Source: Oleiharenicola lentus
Lineage (GTDB): Bacteria; Verrucomicrobiota; Verrucomicrobiia; Opitutales; Opitutaceae
Length of the DNA stretch: 64,000 nucleotides
Assembly (NCBI RefSeq): GCF_004118375.1
Contig: NZ_SDHX01000001.1
Location: 1,677,693 to 1,741,692 of the forward strand
Reading direction: 5' to 3'
Shown here: positions 32,769 to 43,150 of the stretch, piece by piece
Numbering within the stretch: the stretch's first letter is position 1
Layout of the letters: the number at the start of each line of letters is the position of its first letter
Program-made: the position numbers and the translations under genes
The notes under the pieces: model-generated
What the model was told of the DNA's origin: nothing
Database searches by the model: none
The model's input: the letters and a program-made list of their open reading frames with translations, nothing else

Positions 32769-34388
32769 CTACTCCGCAGGCTTGCTGTCCTGCGCGCTCA
32801 GCAAGGATTCCTCGTGGTCCAGCAGGTGCTGCAGCGGCCGGTGCGTCTCGTCGGTGATGACGTTGCGCCTCCACAGGTCGTCGAGGGCCGTGCGCTCAGC
32901 CCGGAGGGCGGACAGACGATGGTGGCGGGCGGATGTCCGGCGGCGTTGGGCGCTGGCCTGGGTCTCGCCAAAGGTGGTCAGCTCCGCCATCCGGTGCTCG
33001 TATTCGCTGATGATCTCGCGGAGGCTGGCCATCTCCTCGGGCTGGTGCGCGGCATGCGCGGCGGCGCGCAACTGTTTCAGGCCGGCTTCCACCGCGGTGA
33101 TACGCGCGCTCCGGTCCTCGTTCACCTGCGTGTCGTCGGGCCGCACCCGCAAACGGCAGATGAGCGCTTCCAGCGTCGTGCCTTGGAGCAGCAGGGTGAC
33201 GACGATCACACCGGCCGAAAGGAAGATCACGAGGTCGCGCCCGGGAAACGGCGAGCCGTCGGCCAAGACCTCGGGAATCGAGAGGGCGGCGGCGAGGGTG
33301 ATGGTGCCGCGCATGCCGGCCCAGCCGGCCACGACGAGCCAAGTCAGAGGCGGGCGTGGTTCGTTCCGCAGGGCCCGGCGGAAAATCAGGAACGGCGCGT
33401 AGCCGCCCGGGCACATCCAGACGAGGCGGGTGAGGATGGCGGTGCCGGAGATGGCCGCGGTGAACAACGCGAGCTGGCCCGGCGAGTAGGTGGCGCTGAT
33501 GGACTGCAGGATCGACGGCAGCTGCAGACCGAGCAGCACAAAGGCCAGGCCGTTGAGCCAGAACAGGACGGTGCTCCAGACGTTCCACGTCGTCTGGCGG
33601 GTGAGCGGGTCCATGCGCAGGGGATCGCGCCAGCCGGCGTAGAGGCCGGCGGCCACGACCGCGAGGATGCTGGAGAGGTCCAGGGCTGTCGCCGCGAGGT
33701 AGGCGGCGTAGGGCGTGAGCAGCGAGATGGTGGTCTCGAGCAGGGCATCGGCGCCGTGGATGCGCAGCAGCAGGTCGCGGAGTTTGCCGACCAGCCAGCT
33801 GACCGCGAGGCCGAGGGCCAGGCCGCCGACGGCCAGCACGAGAAAGTCCATCGTTGCGGTGCGCAGGGAAAAGGAACCCACGGCCACGGCCCCGAGCGCG
33901 AACTTGAAGGCTACGAGGCCCGTCGCGTCGTTCATCAGGCTTTCGCCGTTGAGGACGGCGGTGAGCCGGGGTGGAACTTTCAGCCGTTGCGTGATCGCGC
34001 CGACGGCGACGGCATCGGTGGGCGAGACCACGGCGCCGAGCGCGAAGGCCATGGCGAGGGGCAGACCGGGCACGAGCCAGTGTGCGACCCATCCGACCGC
34101 CAGCGTGGTGAATACGACCAATCCCGTGGCCAGGGTGAAGATGGGCCGCTTGGCCGCCCAGAAATCCCGCAGCGGCATCAGCCACCCGTCGGAAAAAAGC
34201 AACGGCGGCACGAAGCAGAGGAAGAAGAAGCCGGGATCGAGTTCGATCCGCGGAAAGGGCGTCCAGAAGTCAACGAGACCGGCCCCCACCACGTAGGTGA
34301 TCGGCAGCGGCCAGGGCAGGTGGCGGCCGAGGACGCTCAATGCGGCGAGCAGGAGAAGCAGCAGCAGGGCGTTTTCAAATCCGGTCAC
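32769..34388 (-). CDS. Na+/H+ antiporter, CPA1/NhaP type
   Basis: 539-aa cation:proton antiporter with about 12 helices and a C-terminal soluble region of ~130 residues with heptad-like helices (EYEHRMAELTTFGETQASAQ). The ion-binding region of CPA1 is seen in ALGAVVSPTDAVAVGAI and VLNGESLMNDATGLVAFKF (the ND pair). The GTG at 34388 starts right at the first helix. A longer in-frame start at 34490 runs through a repeat and adds no conserved sequence. It is convergent with the exported phosphorylase gene. Confidence 0.92.
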   Translation of the reverse strand: MTGFENALLLLLLLAALSVLGRHLPWPLPITYVVGAGLVDFWTPFPRIELDPGFFFLCFVPPLLFSDGWLMPLRDFWAAKRPIFTLATGLVVFTTLAVGWVAHWLVPGLPLAMAFALGAVVSPTDAVAVGAITQRLKVPPRLTAVLNGESLMNDATGLVAFKFALGAVAVGSFSLRTATMDFLVLAVGGLALGLAVSWLVGKLRDLLLRIHGADALLETTISLLTPYAAYLAATALDLSSILAVVAAGLYAGWRDPLRMDPLTRQTTWNVWSTVLFWLNGLAFVLLGLQLPSILQSISATYSPGQLALFTAAISGTAILTRLVWMCPGGYAPFLIFRRALRNEPRPPLTWLVVAGWAGMRGTITLAAALSIPEVLADGSPFPGRDLVIFLSAGVIVVTLLLQGTTLEALICRLRVRPDDTQVNEDRSARITAVEAGLKQLRAAAHAAHQPEEMASLREIISEYEHRMAELTTFGETQASAQRRRTSARHHRLSALRAERTALDDLWRRNVITDETHRPLQHLLDHEESLLSAQDSKPAE

Positions 34389-34444
34389 GCGCGCGAAGCT
34401 GGCCGGCTTTGCGGCCAAGGGGAAGCGCGGAGTGGGCGTGTTGT

Positions 34445-34504
34445 TGTAGCGGCGGTCTATGCTCGCCGTCGCCCGGGACACGGCGGTCACAGACCGCCGC
34501 TACA
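34445..34504. repeat. TGTAGCGGCGGTCT inverted repeat
   Basis: TGTAGCGGCGGTCTATG on the left and CGGTCACAGACCGCCGCTAC on the right flank a GCTCGCCGTCGCCCGGGAC loop, in the divergent promoter space between the antiporter and moxR genes. It resembles family B in size and layout but has a different core. Confidence 0.65.
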
Positions 34505-34569
34505 GGGGACGGTCAAGGCGCTGCCGCAATTCCGTTTGCGCGGGACGGGTCCGCAAGTAGCGTGCCCGC

Positions 34570-35541
<972 letters not shown>

Positions 35542-35589
35542 CGGGGAAAGGGCCAAACGCCAAAGAATCCCTGGCAAACCCTCACCACC

Positions 35590-35669
35590 GTCATCCTGAA
35601 CGAAGTGAAGGATCCCGGAAATCAGCGAAACGGAAAGAAGCCTGGATTCTTCGCTCTGCTCAGAATGAC
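35590..35669. repeat. REP-like palindrome, family A
   Basis: 80 bp in the moxR-DUF58 gap: GTCATCCTGAACGAAGTGAA with GGATCC on the left, TGGATTCTTCGCTCTGCTCA with GAATGAC on the right. It ends 11 bases before the DUF58 start. Confidence 0.8.
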
Positions 35670-35680
35670 ACGCTGATGAC

Positions 35681-36949
35681 ATGATGAACTCGACTGCGAG
35701 TATCAACCCGCCGACGAGCGCTGACTGGCACGGCCCCGGCGCGACGGGTGGCCCGCGCCGGGCGCTGACGTGGCACCGGGTGTTGTGGACCCTCGTGTTC
35801 CCGAAGAAGCGGCATCGCATCGCGCTGACGGTGCCCGGGCTTTTCCTGATGGCCCTGGCCATGGGCATCGGCACCGCGGCCTACAACACCGCCAGCAACA
35901 TTCTCTTCATCACGCTCTCACTGCTGCTCGCCTGCCTCCTGTTGAGCGGCCTGCTCTCGTGGTTCAACTTCATGGACCTGAGCTGGCGGCTGCGTCCGCA
36001 GGGACCCTGGCGGGCCGGGCACGAGACGATCGTGACGGTTGAGGTGCGCAACACCAAGCGCTGGCTGCCCACCTACAGCCTCTGGTTCGAACTCGCCACG
36101 CAACCCCGCCGCATCCCCGAACCGGAGCCGGCCGGGCGGGAACTGAAGATGAGCGAGATCCTGGCGGCGGCGGAAAAGCACATCACGCGCGGGCGCGTCC
36201 ACCTGCGCGAGCGCATCGAGGCGGGCGGGGAGGCGGTGCTGGAGTGGGTGGTCAAGCCCGCCCGGCGCGGCGAGGCGGTGGTGGAACTGGCCTCGGTCGG
36301 ATCGCTTTTCCCCTTTGGATTTCTGCGCAAAAACCTCGGCACCGAGGCGGCCCAGCCGGTGCTGGTCTGGCCGGCGCAGGTGGAATACGAGTGGAGCGGC
36401 AGCACGGCCGCGCAGACCGGCACCCAGGGGCAGCGCACCGCCCGCGCGGGCCCGGGCGACGACCTGCTGGCGTTGCGCAAATACCAGCTGGGCGACTCAC
36501 ACCGGCTCATCCACTGGAAGGCGAGCGCGCGGCTCGGGCAGATGATGGTGCGGCAGTTTGCCGCGGAGAGCCACGACGGCTTTGTGCTGAGCGTGGATGC
36601 CTCGGCCGACCTCTGGCCACGGCCGGAGCAGTTCGAACTGCTGTGCAGCCTGGCCGGCACCCTGGCGGAGGATTTGTTCGCCGCCGGCCGGCTGAAAGCC
36701 GTGGGTCTCGCCGGCGCGCCCTGGCACGAGACGCGCCGGCTGCGCGACGTCGAGGCCTGGCTCGACGATCTGGCCCGGCTGGAGTTCGGCGCCCGGGGAG
36801 GCGGTGGGCCCGCCCTCCGTGGAAAGGACACGTTGCGGGGTGGGGGCAACCCGCCGCCAAACAACACCCACAACCTCATCACCTTCGCGCCCGATGGCGC
36901 GCGCGGGGTGGCTGCCTTCATCAATGGCCGCAAAACCGCGTCAGCTTAA
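35681..36949 (+). CDS. DUF58 domain protein
   Basis: 422 aa. Two hydrophobic helices near residues 50-95 anchor it in the membrane. A soluble domain carries the DUF58 core GDDLLALRKYQLGDSHRLIH with WKASARLGQMMVRQF, then a VWA-like end (VLSVDASADLW). In the MoxR-DUF58-TgpA arrangement it is thought to be a membrane partner of MoxR. The start is one of two adjacent ATGs (MM). The end overlaps the TgpA gene by 26 bases. Confidence 0.92.
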   Translation: MMNSTASINPPTSADWHGPGATGGPRRALTWHRVLWTLVFPKKRHRIALTVPGLFLMALAMGIGTAAYNTASNILFITLSLLLACLLLSGLLSWFNFMDLSWRLRPQGPWRAGHETIVTVEVRNTKRWLPTYSLWFELATQPRRIPEPEPAGRELKMSEILAAAEKHITRGRVHLRERIEAGGEAVLEWVVKPARRGEAVVELASVGSLFPFGFLRKNLGTEAAQPVLVWPAQVEYEWSGSTAAQTGTQGQRTARAGPGDDLLALRKYQLGDSHRLIHWKASARLGQMMVRQFAAESHDGFVLSVDASADLWPRPEQFELLCSLAGTLAEDLFAAGRLKAVGLAGAPWHETRRLRDVEAWLDDLARLEFGARGGGGPALRGKDTLRGGGNPPPNNTHNLITFAPDGARGVAAFINGRKTASA

Positions 36950-39158
36950 CCTGGACGAACTCCTGCGCCTGAAGTGGCTCCTCGGCGGAGTCACGGCCCT
37001 GGTGTCGGTGTGGACGGTGTTCTTCCTCGACATCGAGGCGCTGGGGCTCGTCGCGGTCGTGAGTGCGGCGATCGCGGCGGTGCTGGTCCGTCCCGGTTGG
37101 CCGGCGAGGATCCCGGCGCTGGCGTGGCGGCTGGCGGTGCCGGCGATCATCGTCAGCTTCGTGGTGGACCTGTATTTCAGCCCCGACACGCTGCCGGCGC
37201 TCATCCGGCTGGGCATCCTGCTGGTGCTCTACCGGGCGGTGGCGCACCGGCGCAAGCGCGAGGACCTCCAGCTCCTCGTGCTGGGCCTGTTTCTCATCAT
37301 CGTCGCGGGCGTGCTCACGGTGGCCGTGGAATTCGCGTTCCTGCTGCTGGTGTTCACCGCCTGCGCGCTCGGCTTCCTTTTTGTGATCAACCTGGTGGAC
37401 GCCTCCGGCACCGGCGCGGTGCGCACGGCGGAGGCGGAAACGGCGTGGACGCGCCTCGGGACGCGGCGCTTTTTCGGCCGGTTGCGGGAGGTGGCGGACT
37501 GGCGGATGCTGGCCTTTGCCTCGGCGCTGTTCATCGCGGTGGTGGCGATGTCGGGGCTGATCTTCCTCGTTATCCCGCGCTTCGAGCTGGCGAGCGGATT
37601 TTTCCTCGACCGCTACATCACGCGCAAGACCCGCTCGGGTTTCACCGACACGGTGCGGTTCGGTGACGTGACCGAGCTGGTGAAGGACGACAGCATCGCG
37701 ATGCGCGTGGACCTGACGGACGCGAGCAGCATCCGCGAGGAGCCCTACTGGCGGCTGGTGGTGCTGGATGAATACACGCCCGAGGGCTTCAAGGTTTCGC
37801 CCGGGCTCAAGAACGAGCTGCTGAACAGCGAGCGCATGGTGCAAAACCTGACGGGCCGCGGGTTCGGCCGGCGCGTGAACGAGGTGGGCGGGATCTGGAC
37901 GGTTTACCTGGAGCCCGGAGTCAGCCGCTACCTGCCGCTGCCCGGCAGCTTCGGGTTCCTGCGCCTGCGCGACTTCACGCCGCTGCAGCAAAACGCGGCG
38001 CATCGCATCGTCGCCCTCCGCACGGAGCCGATGAAGATGACGGCGTTCCAGCTCGAGCGGGTGGAACTGGGCGACCAGGTGAACGACGCGCAGCTGCCGA
38101 CCCTGCTCCGGCATACGGAACGGACCGAGGGCCAGGCGGGGCGGACGAGAGCCGACCCGCATTTGCTGCTCCGCGGTCCGGAAGGCGCGCAGAACGAGGC
38201 CGTGCTGCGGCGGATTGTGGGAGAAATCACCGGCGGGGCCGAACTCCCGGCCGCGGAGTTCGCCCGGCGGGCGACCGCCTGGCTGCGGGCGCGGCACGCC
38301 TATTCGTTGTCGGTGCGCATCCCGCCCGGGTCCGGCGACGACATTGTGCGCTGGATGGATTCCAACGAGCCCGGGTTCTGCGAGTATTTCGCCGCGGGCA
38401 TCACCGTGCTGGCCCGCGCGGCCGGGCATCCCGCGCGCGTGGTGGCCGGTTTCCAAGGCGGAGCGCTCAACGCGTTTGAGAACTATTACATGGTGAAGAA
38501 CTCCAACGCCCATGCCTGGGCGGAGATTCACGACGGACACAATTTCTGGCTGCGGGTGGACGCCACACCCGGGGGCGGGGCCGCGGCGGCGTTGCAGGCG
38601 CAGGTCGGGGCGCAGGAGGCGCTCGACGGCAGCTGGTCGGCCCGCATGGACAGCCTGCGCGTGCTCTGGTATCGGCGGATCGTCAACTTCGACTCGCGCC
38701 AGCAGGTGCAGATGATCGAGCAGGTGAAGAACCTCACGACCGGATCGGGCGTGGCGCTGCGCGCGTGGGTCGATGAGCTGGCGCGCACCGTGAAGGCCTG
38801 GCTGGCGCGGCCGTGGGATTTGGGCCGGCTGGCGCGACTCGGCCTGCTGCTGCTGGCGGTTGCGGCGCTCAGCTGGTTCGCGGCGCGCTTTTCGCTCTGG
38901 GCCTGGCGCCGCTGGCGGCACCGCGGCGATGGGGCCGGCTACGATCCGGTGCGGCGCACTGCGGGACGCTGGTTGGGCCGGCTGCGCCAGCCAACGGAGG
39001 CCGGAGACCGGAGGCCGGAGACCGGGGAAGTGGTGCGCGAACTGCAGCGGCTGCGTTACGGCCGCCGCGAGACCTGGCCGGAGCCGCGGGAGGTGTTCAA
39101 GCGGGCGCGGGCGGTGCGGCGGACGGCGCGGCGCGGACTCCGTTCCGCGCCGCGATGA
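36924..39158 (+). CDS. TgpA-type transglutaminase-like membrane protein
   Basis: 744 aa. About six N-terminal helices (DUF3488-like) are followed by a periplasmic transglutaminase core with Cys in NEPGFCEYFAAGITVLARAA, His in NSNAHAWAEIHDG and Asp in WLRVDATPGG. One further helix and a cytoplasmic DUF4129-like tail (LQRLRYGRRETWP) end it. TgpA proteins are membrane-bound and linked to the cell envelope. The ATG at 36924 suits a start just before the first helix. Two repeat traces are coded near the end: a GGAGACCGGAGGCCGGAGAC run at 39001-39020 and, at the last codons, the 23-bp hairpin of the adjacent RAYT element. Confidence 0.92.
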   Translation: MAAKPRQLNLDELLRLKWLLGGVTALVSVWTVFFLDIEALGLVAVVSAAIAAVLVRPGWPARIPALAWRLAVPAIIVSFVVDLYFSPDTLPALIRLGILLVLYRAVAHRRKREDLQLLVLGLFLIIVAGVLTVAVEFAFLLLVFTACALGFLFVINLVDASGTGAVRTAEAETAWTRLGTRRFFGRLREVADWRMLAFASALFIAVVAMSGLIFLVIPRFELASGFFLDRYITRKTRSGFTDTVRFGDVTELVKDDSIAMRVDLTDASSIREEPYWRLVVLDEYTPEGFKVSPGLKNELLNSERMVQNLTGRGFGRRVNEVGGIWTVYLEPGVSRYLPLPGSFGFLRLRDFTPLQQNAAHRIVALRTEPMKMTAFQLERVELGDQVNDAQLPTLLRHTERTEGQAGRTRADPHLLLRGPEGAQNEAVLRRIVGEITGGAELPAAEFARRATAWLRARHAYSLSVRIPPGSGDDIVRWMDSNEPGFCEYFAAGITVLARAAGHPARVVAGFQGGALNAFENYYMVKNSNAHAWAEIHDGHNFWLRVDATPGGGAAAALQAQVGAQEALDGSWSARMDSLRVLWYRRIVNFDSRQQVQMIEQVKNLTTGSGVALRAWVDELARTVKAWLARPWDLGRLARLGLLLLAVAALSWFAARFSLWAWRRWRHRGDGAGYDPVRRTAGRWLGRLRQPTEAGDRRPETGEVVRELQRLRYGRRETWPEPREVFKRARAVRRTARRGLRSAPR

Positions 39159-39629
39159 CATCATGGCTCCCAAATCAAGGGCCATAGCGCAGGATCGGAA
39201 ACAAGACCTGCCCGGACGGGATTGAGCCGAATATAGTCTGCCTTTTCGCGGTGGCTTTCATGATTTCGCAACCGATGGTCGAAGTAGTCCCGCTGCCACT
39301 TGAGCTTGTGCTGTTTCGCGAGGTAGTGCTTCCAAGAACGGACCACTTGCTCGATGGACTCGACTTTCGGGAATGAAATCAGCGCATGAACGTGGTCGGG
39401 CATGATCAGCATCAAATGCACATGCCATCGTGCTTGCTGGTGATAAAAGGCGGTGGCTTCGAAAATGGCTTTGGCGGCCACAGGGTGACAGAATTGATTC
39501 TCACCCCGCTGAAGCGCGCAGATTGTAATGAAGAAGATCGGGCAGCCCTCCACCCAGCCCGGAACTGCGTGAGGAAGAAATTTGCGCTTGGGAAGACTCA
39601 TCGCAACGGCGCGGAACGGAGTCCGCGCC
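39130..39629 (-). mobile_element. RAYT element bracketed by 23-bp inverted hairpins
   Basis: The transposase gene lies between two perfect 23-bp inverted copies (39130-39152 and 39607-39629). Each is a hairpin by itself: GGCGCGGA, short loop, TTCCGCGCC. This is the arrangement of REP-associated tyrosine transposases with their REP hairpins. The left copy lies inside the last codons of the TgpA gene; the right copy is just upstream of the transposase start. Confidence 0.78.
39161..39601 (-). CDS. REP-associated tyrosine transposase (Y1/IS200-like)
   Basis: 146-aa single-strand HUH transposase. The HUH motif is in MLIMPDHVHALISFP, the likely nucleophile tyrosine in EKADYIRLNPVRAGLV. RAYTs cut and move REP hairpins and are often single-copy and domesticated. 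The ATG at 39601 (MSLPKRKFLPH) is favoured; upstream in-frame codons read through the hairpin. It lies tail to tail with the TgpA gene, with only 2 bases between. Confidence 0.9.
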   Translation of the reverse strand: MSLPKRKFLPHAVPGWVEGCPIFFITICALQRGENQFCHPVAAKAIFEATAFYHQQARWHVHLMLIMPDHVHALISFPKVESIEQVVRSWKHYLAKQHKLKWQRDYFDHRLRNHESHREKADYIRLNPVRAGLVSDPALWPLIWEP

Positions 39630-39639
39630 CCACCTTTTC

Positions 39640-41577
39640 TCACCGCATGCTCAGGTTGACCGGCTGGCCGGCGGAGCGGTCCTGTTTTTCCTTCCACGCC
39701 CGGAGAATGGCGGCGACGACGGGGCCGGCATTGCTGCCGCCACCAAAGTTGGCGTCCTCCTCACCTTCCAGCACCACGACGACAGCGATGCGGGGGTTGT
39801 CCACGGGGGCGAAGGCGACGACCCAGGCCATTTCCTTGCGACCGAGCTGTGCAGTGCCGGTCTTGGCTGCGCCGCGCAGGCCTTCCACCTTCGAGAGCCT
39901 GCCACTGCCAATAAGGTAGCACTGCTCCATGCCCTCGAGCACGGCGTTGTAGTCGGAGGGCGGCAGGCCGATGGACGTGGTCCGCTGGACCGGCCGCTTG
40001 GGATCGTGGATGATGGTGGGCTTCGTCTCAGTCTCGCCGCGGGCGAATGACGCCACCATGCAGGCGGCCTGGAGGGGCGTGATCAGGGTGTCGCCCTGAC
40101 CGATGGCGATGTTGGCGGTGTCGCCGTCGCGCCAGATGCCGTCGGCGAGGCGGAAGCGCTGCCAGTTGGCCTTGCGCCAGTCGGGGTCGGCGACGCGGGG
40201 ATTGAGAAACTCATGGGGCAGCTCGATGCCGGTCGGGTGGTTGAAGCCGAAACGCCGGGCCTCGGCGGAGATGAGGTTGGGGCCGATCTCGACGCCGTAT
40301 TTGTAGAAAAACACGTTGCAGGAGTCGCGCAGCGCGCCGCGCACATCGCGTTCGCCATGGCCGTTGCGGTTGTGGCAGGGGAAGTTGCGGTTGCCGACGC
40401 GGTAGAAGCCGGGGCAGGTGAACTTGGTGGTGGCGGCTTCGATCGCTCCGGCGCGCAGGGCGGCCAGGGCGGTGATGATCTTGAAGGTGGAGCCGGGCGG
40501 ATACTGGCCCTGCGTGACGCGGTTGAGCCAGACGCCGGACTTGGCGACATCGGCCTCGGGCTCAAGATTGGGCACGCGCAGCAGCGGGTCGTAGTCCGGC
40601 TTGGAAACCAGCGTGAGCACCTCGCCGGTGCGGATGTCGAGGGCGACGGCGGCGCCGATGCGGTCGCGGCCCTCGCCGTCCTTCATGGCGGCCTCGGTCG
40701 CCAGCTGCAGGTCGAGGTCGATGCTGGTGGTGATGTTGCGGCCTTGGACGGGCATGCGCTTGTCCACGGTGCCCTCCGCGCCGGGCACCTTGTAGCCGGC
40801 AGGGTCCACGAGGTAGATGGCGCCGCCGGCTTCGCCCTGCAGCAGGTCGTCGAACACGAGTTCCAGGCCGTCGCGGCCGAAGGCGCCCTTCATCTTGAAC
40901 TGGCGGAGATCGTCGCCGGGAAAATCCTCCACCTCGGGGTTGGTGTTGACGCCGATGTAGCCGAGCGCGTGGGCGGCGAGGGAGCCGTGCGGGTAGTGCC
41001 GGGTGCTGGAGGTATAGACCTGCAGCGGGGAGTTGACGGGCAGGCGCTCGATGAGGCGGGCGTATTCCTCGGGCGCGAGCTCGTCGAGCAGCACGTAGGG
41101 CAGCAGGAGCGAGTGGTTGAAGTGGTTGTTGAGGCTGGCGGAGCGGACCTTTTCGTCGCGCTTGAGGATGAGGTTTACCTGATCGAGGTAACGCTGGGCG
41201 ACACTGACCCGCGCGAGGCGCAGGCGCTGGTCGTAGTTGAGCCGGTCTTCGGCGGGCAGCGCGGCGTAGTTGCGGGTGATGATGCGCAGTTCGGCGCTGA
41301 GTTCGGCGCGCAGCTCGGCCAGGTCGAGGGTGACGGAGAAGCGCGGGCGGTTGCCCACGAGCACGCGGCCCTCGCGGTCGTAGATGTTCCCGCGCGGGCC
41401 CGGGGCCACCACGCGCCGGAGGCTCTGGATGCGCTCGCGCTCGGCGTATTTGCCGCTGTTCAGCAGCTGGCGGTAGATGAGTCCGCCGGTGAGCACGGCC
41501 GCCATGAGGATGATCCCGCCGTAGAAAACCAGCAGGCGCGGGTTGCGGTGGGTGCGACGTTCGATGAGCTTGCTCAC
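39640..41577 (-). CDS. mrdA: Penicillin-binding protein 2 (rod-shape transpeptidase)
   Basis: Class B PBP for lateral wall synthesis. 645 aa with an N-terminal anchor (residues 17-38), a pedestal/dimer domain (PRGNIYDREGRVLVGN) and a transpeptidase domain. Active-site motifs: SxxK in YPPGSTFKIITAL, SxN in RDSCNVFFYK, KTG in GAAKTGTAQLG. It follows mreB-mreC-mreD on the same strand, the usual rod cluster. No rodA follows; instead the RAYT element and then TgpA adjoin it. Confidence 0.95.
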   Translation of the reverse strand: MSKLIERRTHRNPRLLVFYGGIILMAAVLTGGLIYRQLLNSGKYAERERIQSLRRVVAPGPRGNIYDREGRVLVGNRPRFSVTLDLAELRAELSAELRIITRNYAALPAEDRLNYDQRLRLARVSVAQRYLDQVNLILKRDEKVRSASLNNHFNHSLLLPYVLLDELAPEEYARLIERLPVNSPLQVYTSSTRHYPHGSLAAHALGYIGVNTNPEVEDFPGDDLRQFKMKGAFGRDGLELVFDDLLQGEAGGAIYLVDPAGYKVPGAEGTVDKRMPVQGRNITTSIDLDLQLATEAAMKDGEGRDRIGAAVALDIRTGEVLTLVSKPDYDPLLRVPNLEPEADVAKSGVWLNRVTQGQYPPGSTFKIITALAALRAGAIEAATTKFTCPGFYRVGNRNFPCHNRNGHGERDVRGALRDSCNVFFYKYGVEIGPNLISAEARRFGFNHPTGIELPHEFLNPRVADPDWRKANWQRFRLADGIWRDGDTANIAIGQGDTLITPLQAACMVASFARGETETKPTIIHDPKRPVQRTTSIGLPPSDYNAVLEGMEQCYLIGSGRLSKVEGLRGAAKTGTAQLGRKEMAWVVAFAPVDNPRIAVVVVLEGEEDANFGGGSNAGPVVAAILRAWKEKQDRSAGQPVNLSMR

Positions 41578-41590
41578 GCGGGGCTAAGGC

Positions 41591-41688
41591 AAAGTAACAA
41601 GGGTGAAGTAACAAGAGCCAAGATGGGGCGAGGCCGGGTTCATGCGGGTTGATTCCTGATACTTGGAAACCTGACGCTTGATTCTTCC
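41591..41688. repeat. Inverted repeat, family E variant
   Basis: AAAGTAACAAGGGTGAAGTA with ACAAGAGCCAAG on the left, GATTCCTGATACTTGG and CTGACGCTTGATTCTTCC on the right. It fills the mreD-mrdA gap and interrupts an otherwise compact operon. Confidence 0.6.
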
Positions 41689-41693
41689 GGTCC

Positions 41694-42227
41694 CTACCGC
41701 GCCACGGGTCTGCCGGTTTCGGGGTGGATTTCGGCCAGTTCCATGGTGCGGTCCTGCAGCGCGATGAACCAGGGGCCCACGATCACCACGGCCAGCTGGG
41801 AGAACAGCAGGTCGGCAAAAATGCGCAGCCAGGCGGCCGAGGGCCGCGGCCCGGCACCCACGAGCAGGAACGACAGCGCGATCACCAGAAACAGGTTGGC
41901 CAGCAGGGCAACCACGAGGGCGAAGATCGTGCCCTCGCGCGGAAACCGGTGCCGGCCGTAAAGCACGACGCCGTGCACGAGGGAGAAAAGAAAGAGGCTG
42001 GTCCCGAAGGGCACGGGCTCGAGCGAGTCCACCAGCAGCGCCGTCAGGACCGTGGCCGTGAAACCGTTGCCGGCATCGAGCCGCAGCGCGCCGTAGGCCA
42101 CGAGCAAACCGCCGAGGTAAACGTGCATGCCGAGACCGGCCACATGGTGGTTGAACAGCCCCGTGAGCCACCAGAGCAGGAGGTTGGCGAGCGTGACAAT
42201 CAGCCAGCGGGGATCGTAGCGGCGCAT
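41694..42227 (-). CDS. mreD: Rod shape-determining protein MreD
   Basis: 177-aa integral membrane protein with about five helices, right size for MreD. The middle motif GNGFTATVLTALLVDSLEPV followed by PFGTSLFLFSLVH resembles the family's conserved G..Gl..D. segment. Part of the MreBCD elongasome. Position between mreC and mrdA gives most of the confidence. Confidence 0.88.
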   Translation of the reverse strand: MRRYDPRWLIVTLANLLLWWLTGLFNHHVAGLGMHVYLGGLLVAYGALRLDAGNGFTATVLTALLVDSLEPVPFGTSLFLFSLVHGVVLYGRHRFPREGTIFALVVALLANLFLVIALSFLLVGAGPRPSAAWLRIFADLLFSQLAVVIVGPWFIALQDRTMELAEIHPETGRPVAR

Positions 42228-42276
42228 GGTCAGGGACGGAGCACGGAACGCGGAGTGCCGGGTGCGGCGGGGCGCA

Positions 42277-43107
42277 TCACTCGTCGGGGTTGAGGGGGAT
42301 GAGCACGGTCACCTCGGTGAGCGTGCCGAGGCGTTGGTCGAGCCGCACCTCGCCGTTGCGAAACAGGCCGTCGGGGCTGAGTTCGAGTGAGGTGATCTCG
42401 CCGATGGTGAGGCCGGGCGGAAACACACCCATGCCGGAGGTCACCAGGCGCTTCGGGGCGGAGGCCGTGGCCGCGATGTCGAGCGGCACGAAGTCCACGG
42501 TGCCGCGCGGCGCGCTGAAAGAGCTGTTGAGTCCGCCCTGGTAACTCACCGGCCGCGTGTCGCCCTCGACCGTGGCCGCGAGCCGGAGGGTCGGGCTCGT
42601 GACGAGATCCACCACGGCGGTGTAGCGGTGCACCTCGGTGATGCGGCCGACGACGCCGCCGGCGAAGACGACCGGCGCGCCCACGGTGAGGTTGTAGTTT
42701 TCGCCCTTGCGGATGATCAGCCGCTGCCACCACGCGGAGAAGTCGCGCCGGGCCACGCGGGCGGGCTCGAGCCGGAACGCCGGCATCGGCGGCAGGTTGA
42801 GCAGGTTCTCCAGGCGCAGGATCTCGGCCTGGAGCTGCGCATTCTGCGAGGTGGCGTATTCGTATTGGGCGACGAGGCCGGCGACCTCGCGTCCGGCCTT
42901 GAGCAGTTCCTCCTTGGAACGGGTCTTGTTGGACCAGAAATCCTGCAGATCGCGCACGAAGGAGTCGGCCACGACCAGCGGCGCCTGGATCTCGAAGAAC
43001 GTGGCGCGCGAGAAAACCTTGGCGCCGAGCGGCAGGAAGATCCACGCGAGCAGGATCACGCCAAGCGTGACGAACGGGCGGGCGTGGTCGAAGCGTTTGG
43101 GGAACAC
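42277..43107 (-). CDS. mreC: Rod shape-determining protein MreC
   Basis: 276 aa. One N-terminal helix (FVTLGVILLAWIFLPLGAKV), a coiled coil (about 85-105, with QLQAEILRLENLL) and the periplasmic double beta-barrel with APVVFAGGVVGRITEVHRYT and the end LGTLTEVTVLIPLNPDE. MreC links the cytoplasmic MreB filaments to PBP2. It lies 43 bases after mreB. Confidence 0.93.
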   Translation of the reverse strand: MFPKRFDHARPFVTLGVILLAWIFLPLGAKVFSRATFFEIQAPLVVADSFVRDLQDFWSNKTRSKEELLKAGREVAGLVAQYEYATSQNAQLQAEILRLENLLNLPPMPAFRLEPARVARRDFSAWWQRLIIRKGENYNLTVGAPVVFAGGVVGRITEVHRYTAVVDLVTSPTLRLAATVEGDTRPVSYQGGLNSSFSAPRGTVDFVPLDIAATASAPKRLVTSGMGVFPPGLTIGEITSLELSPDGLFRNGEVRLDQRLGTLTEVTVLIPLNPDE

Positions 43108-43150
43108 GGCGCGGGCGGCGGACTGGCCGTCGGGTGGAGCCGGGTCCCGC

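Noticed and set aside
29038-32874. A 1278-codon open frame on the minus strand across four real genes
   Set aside because: It is antisense to well-supported genes (PNP codons, PLD, phosphorylase). Its predicted protein is Arg/His/Gly-rich low complexity, the normal result of high-GC third positions. Similar long antisense frames at 11841-14807, 13613-15685 and 6196-8043 were rejected for the same reason.
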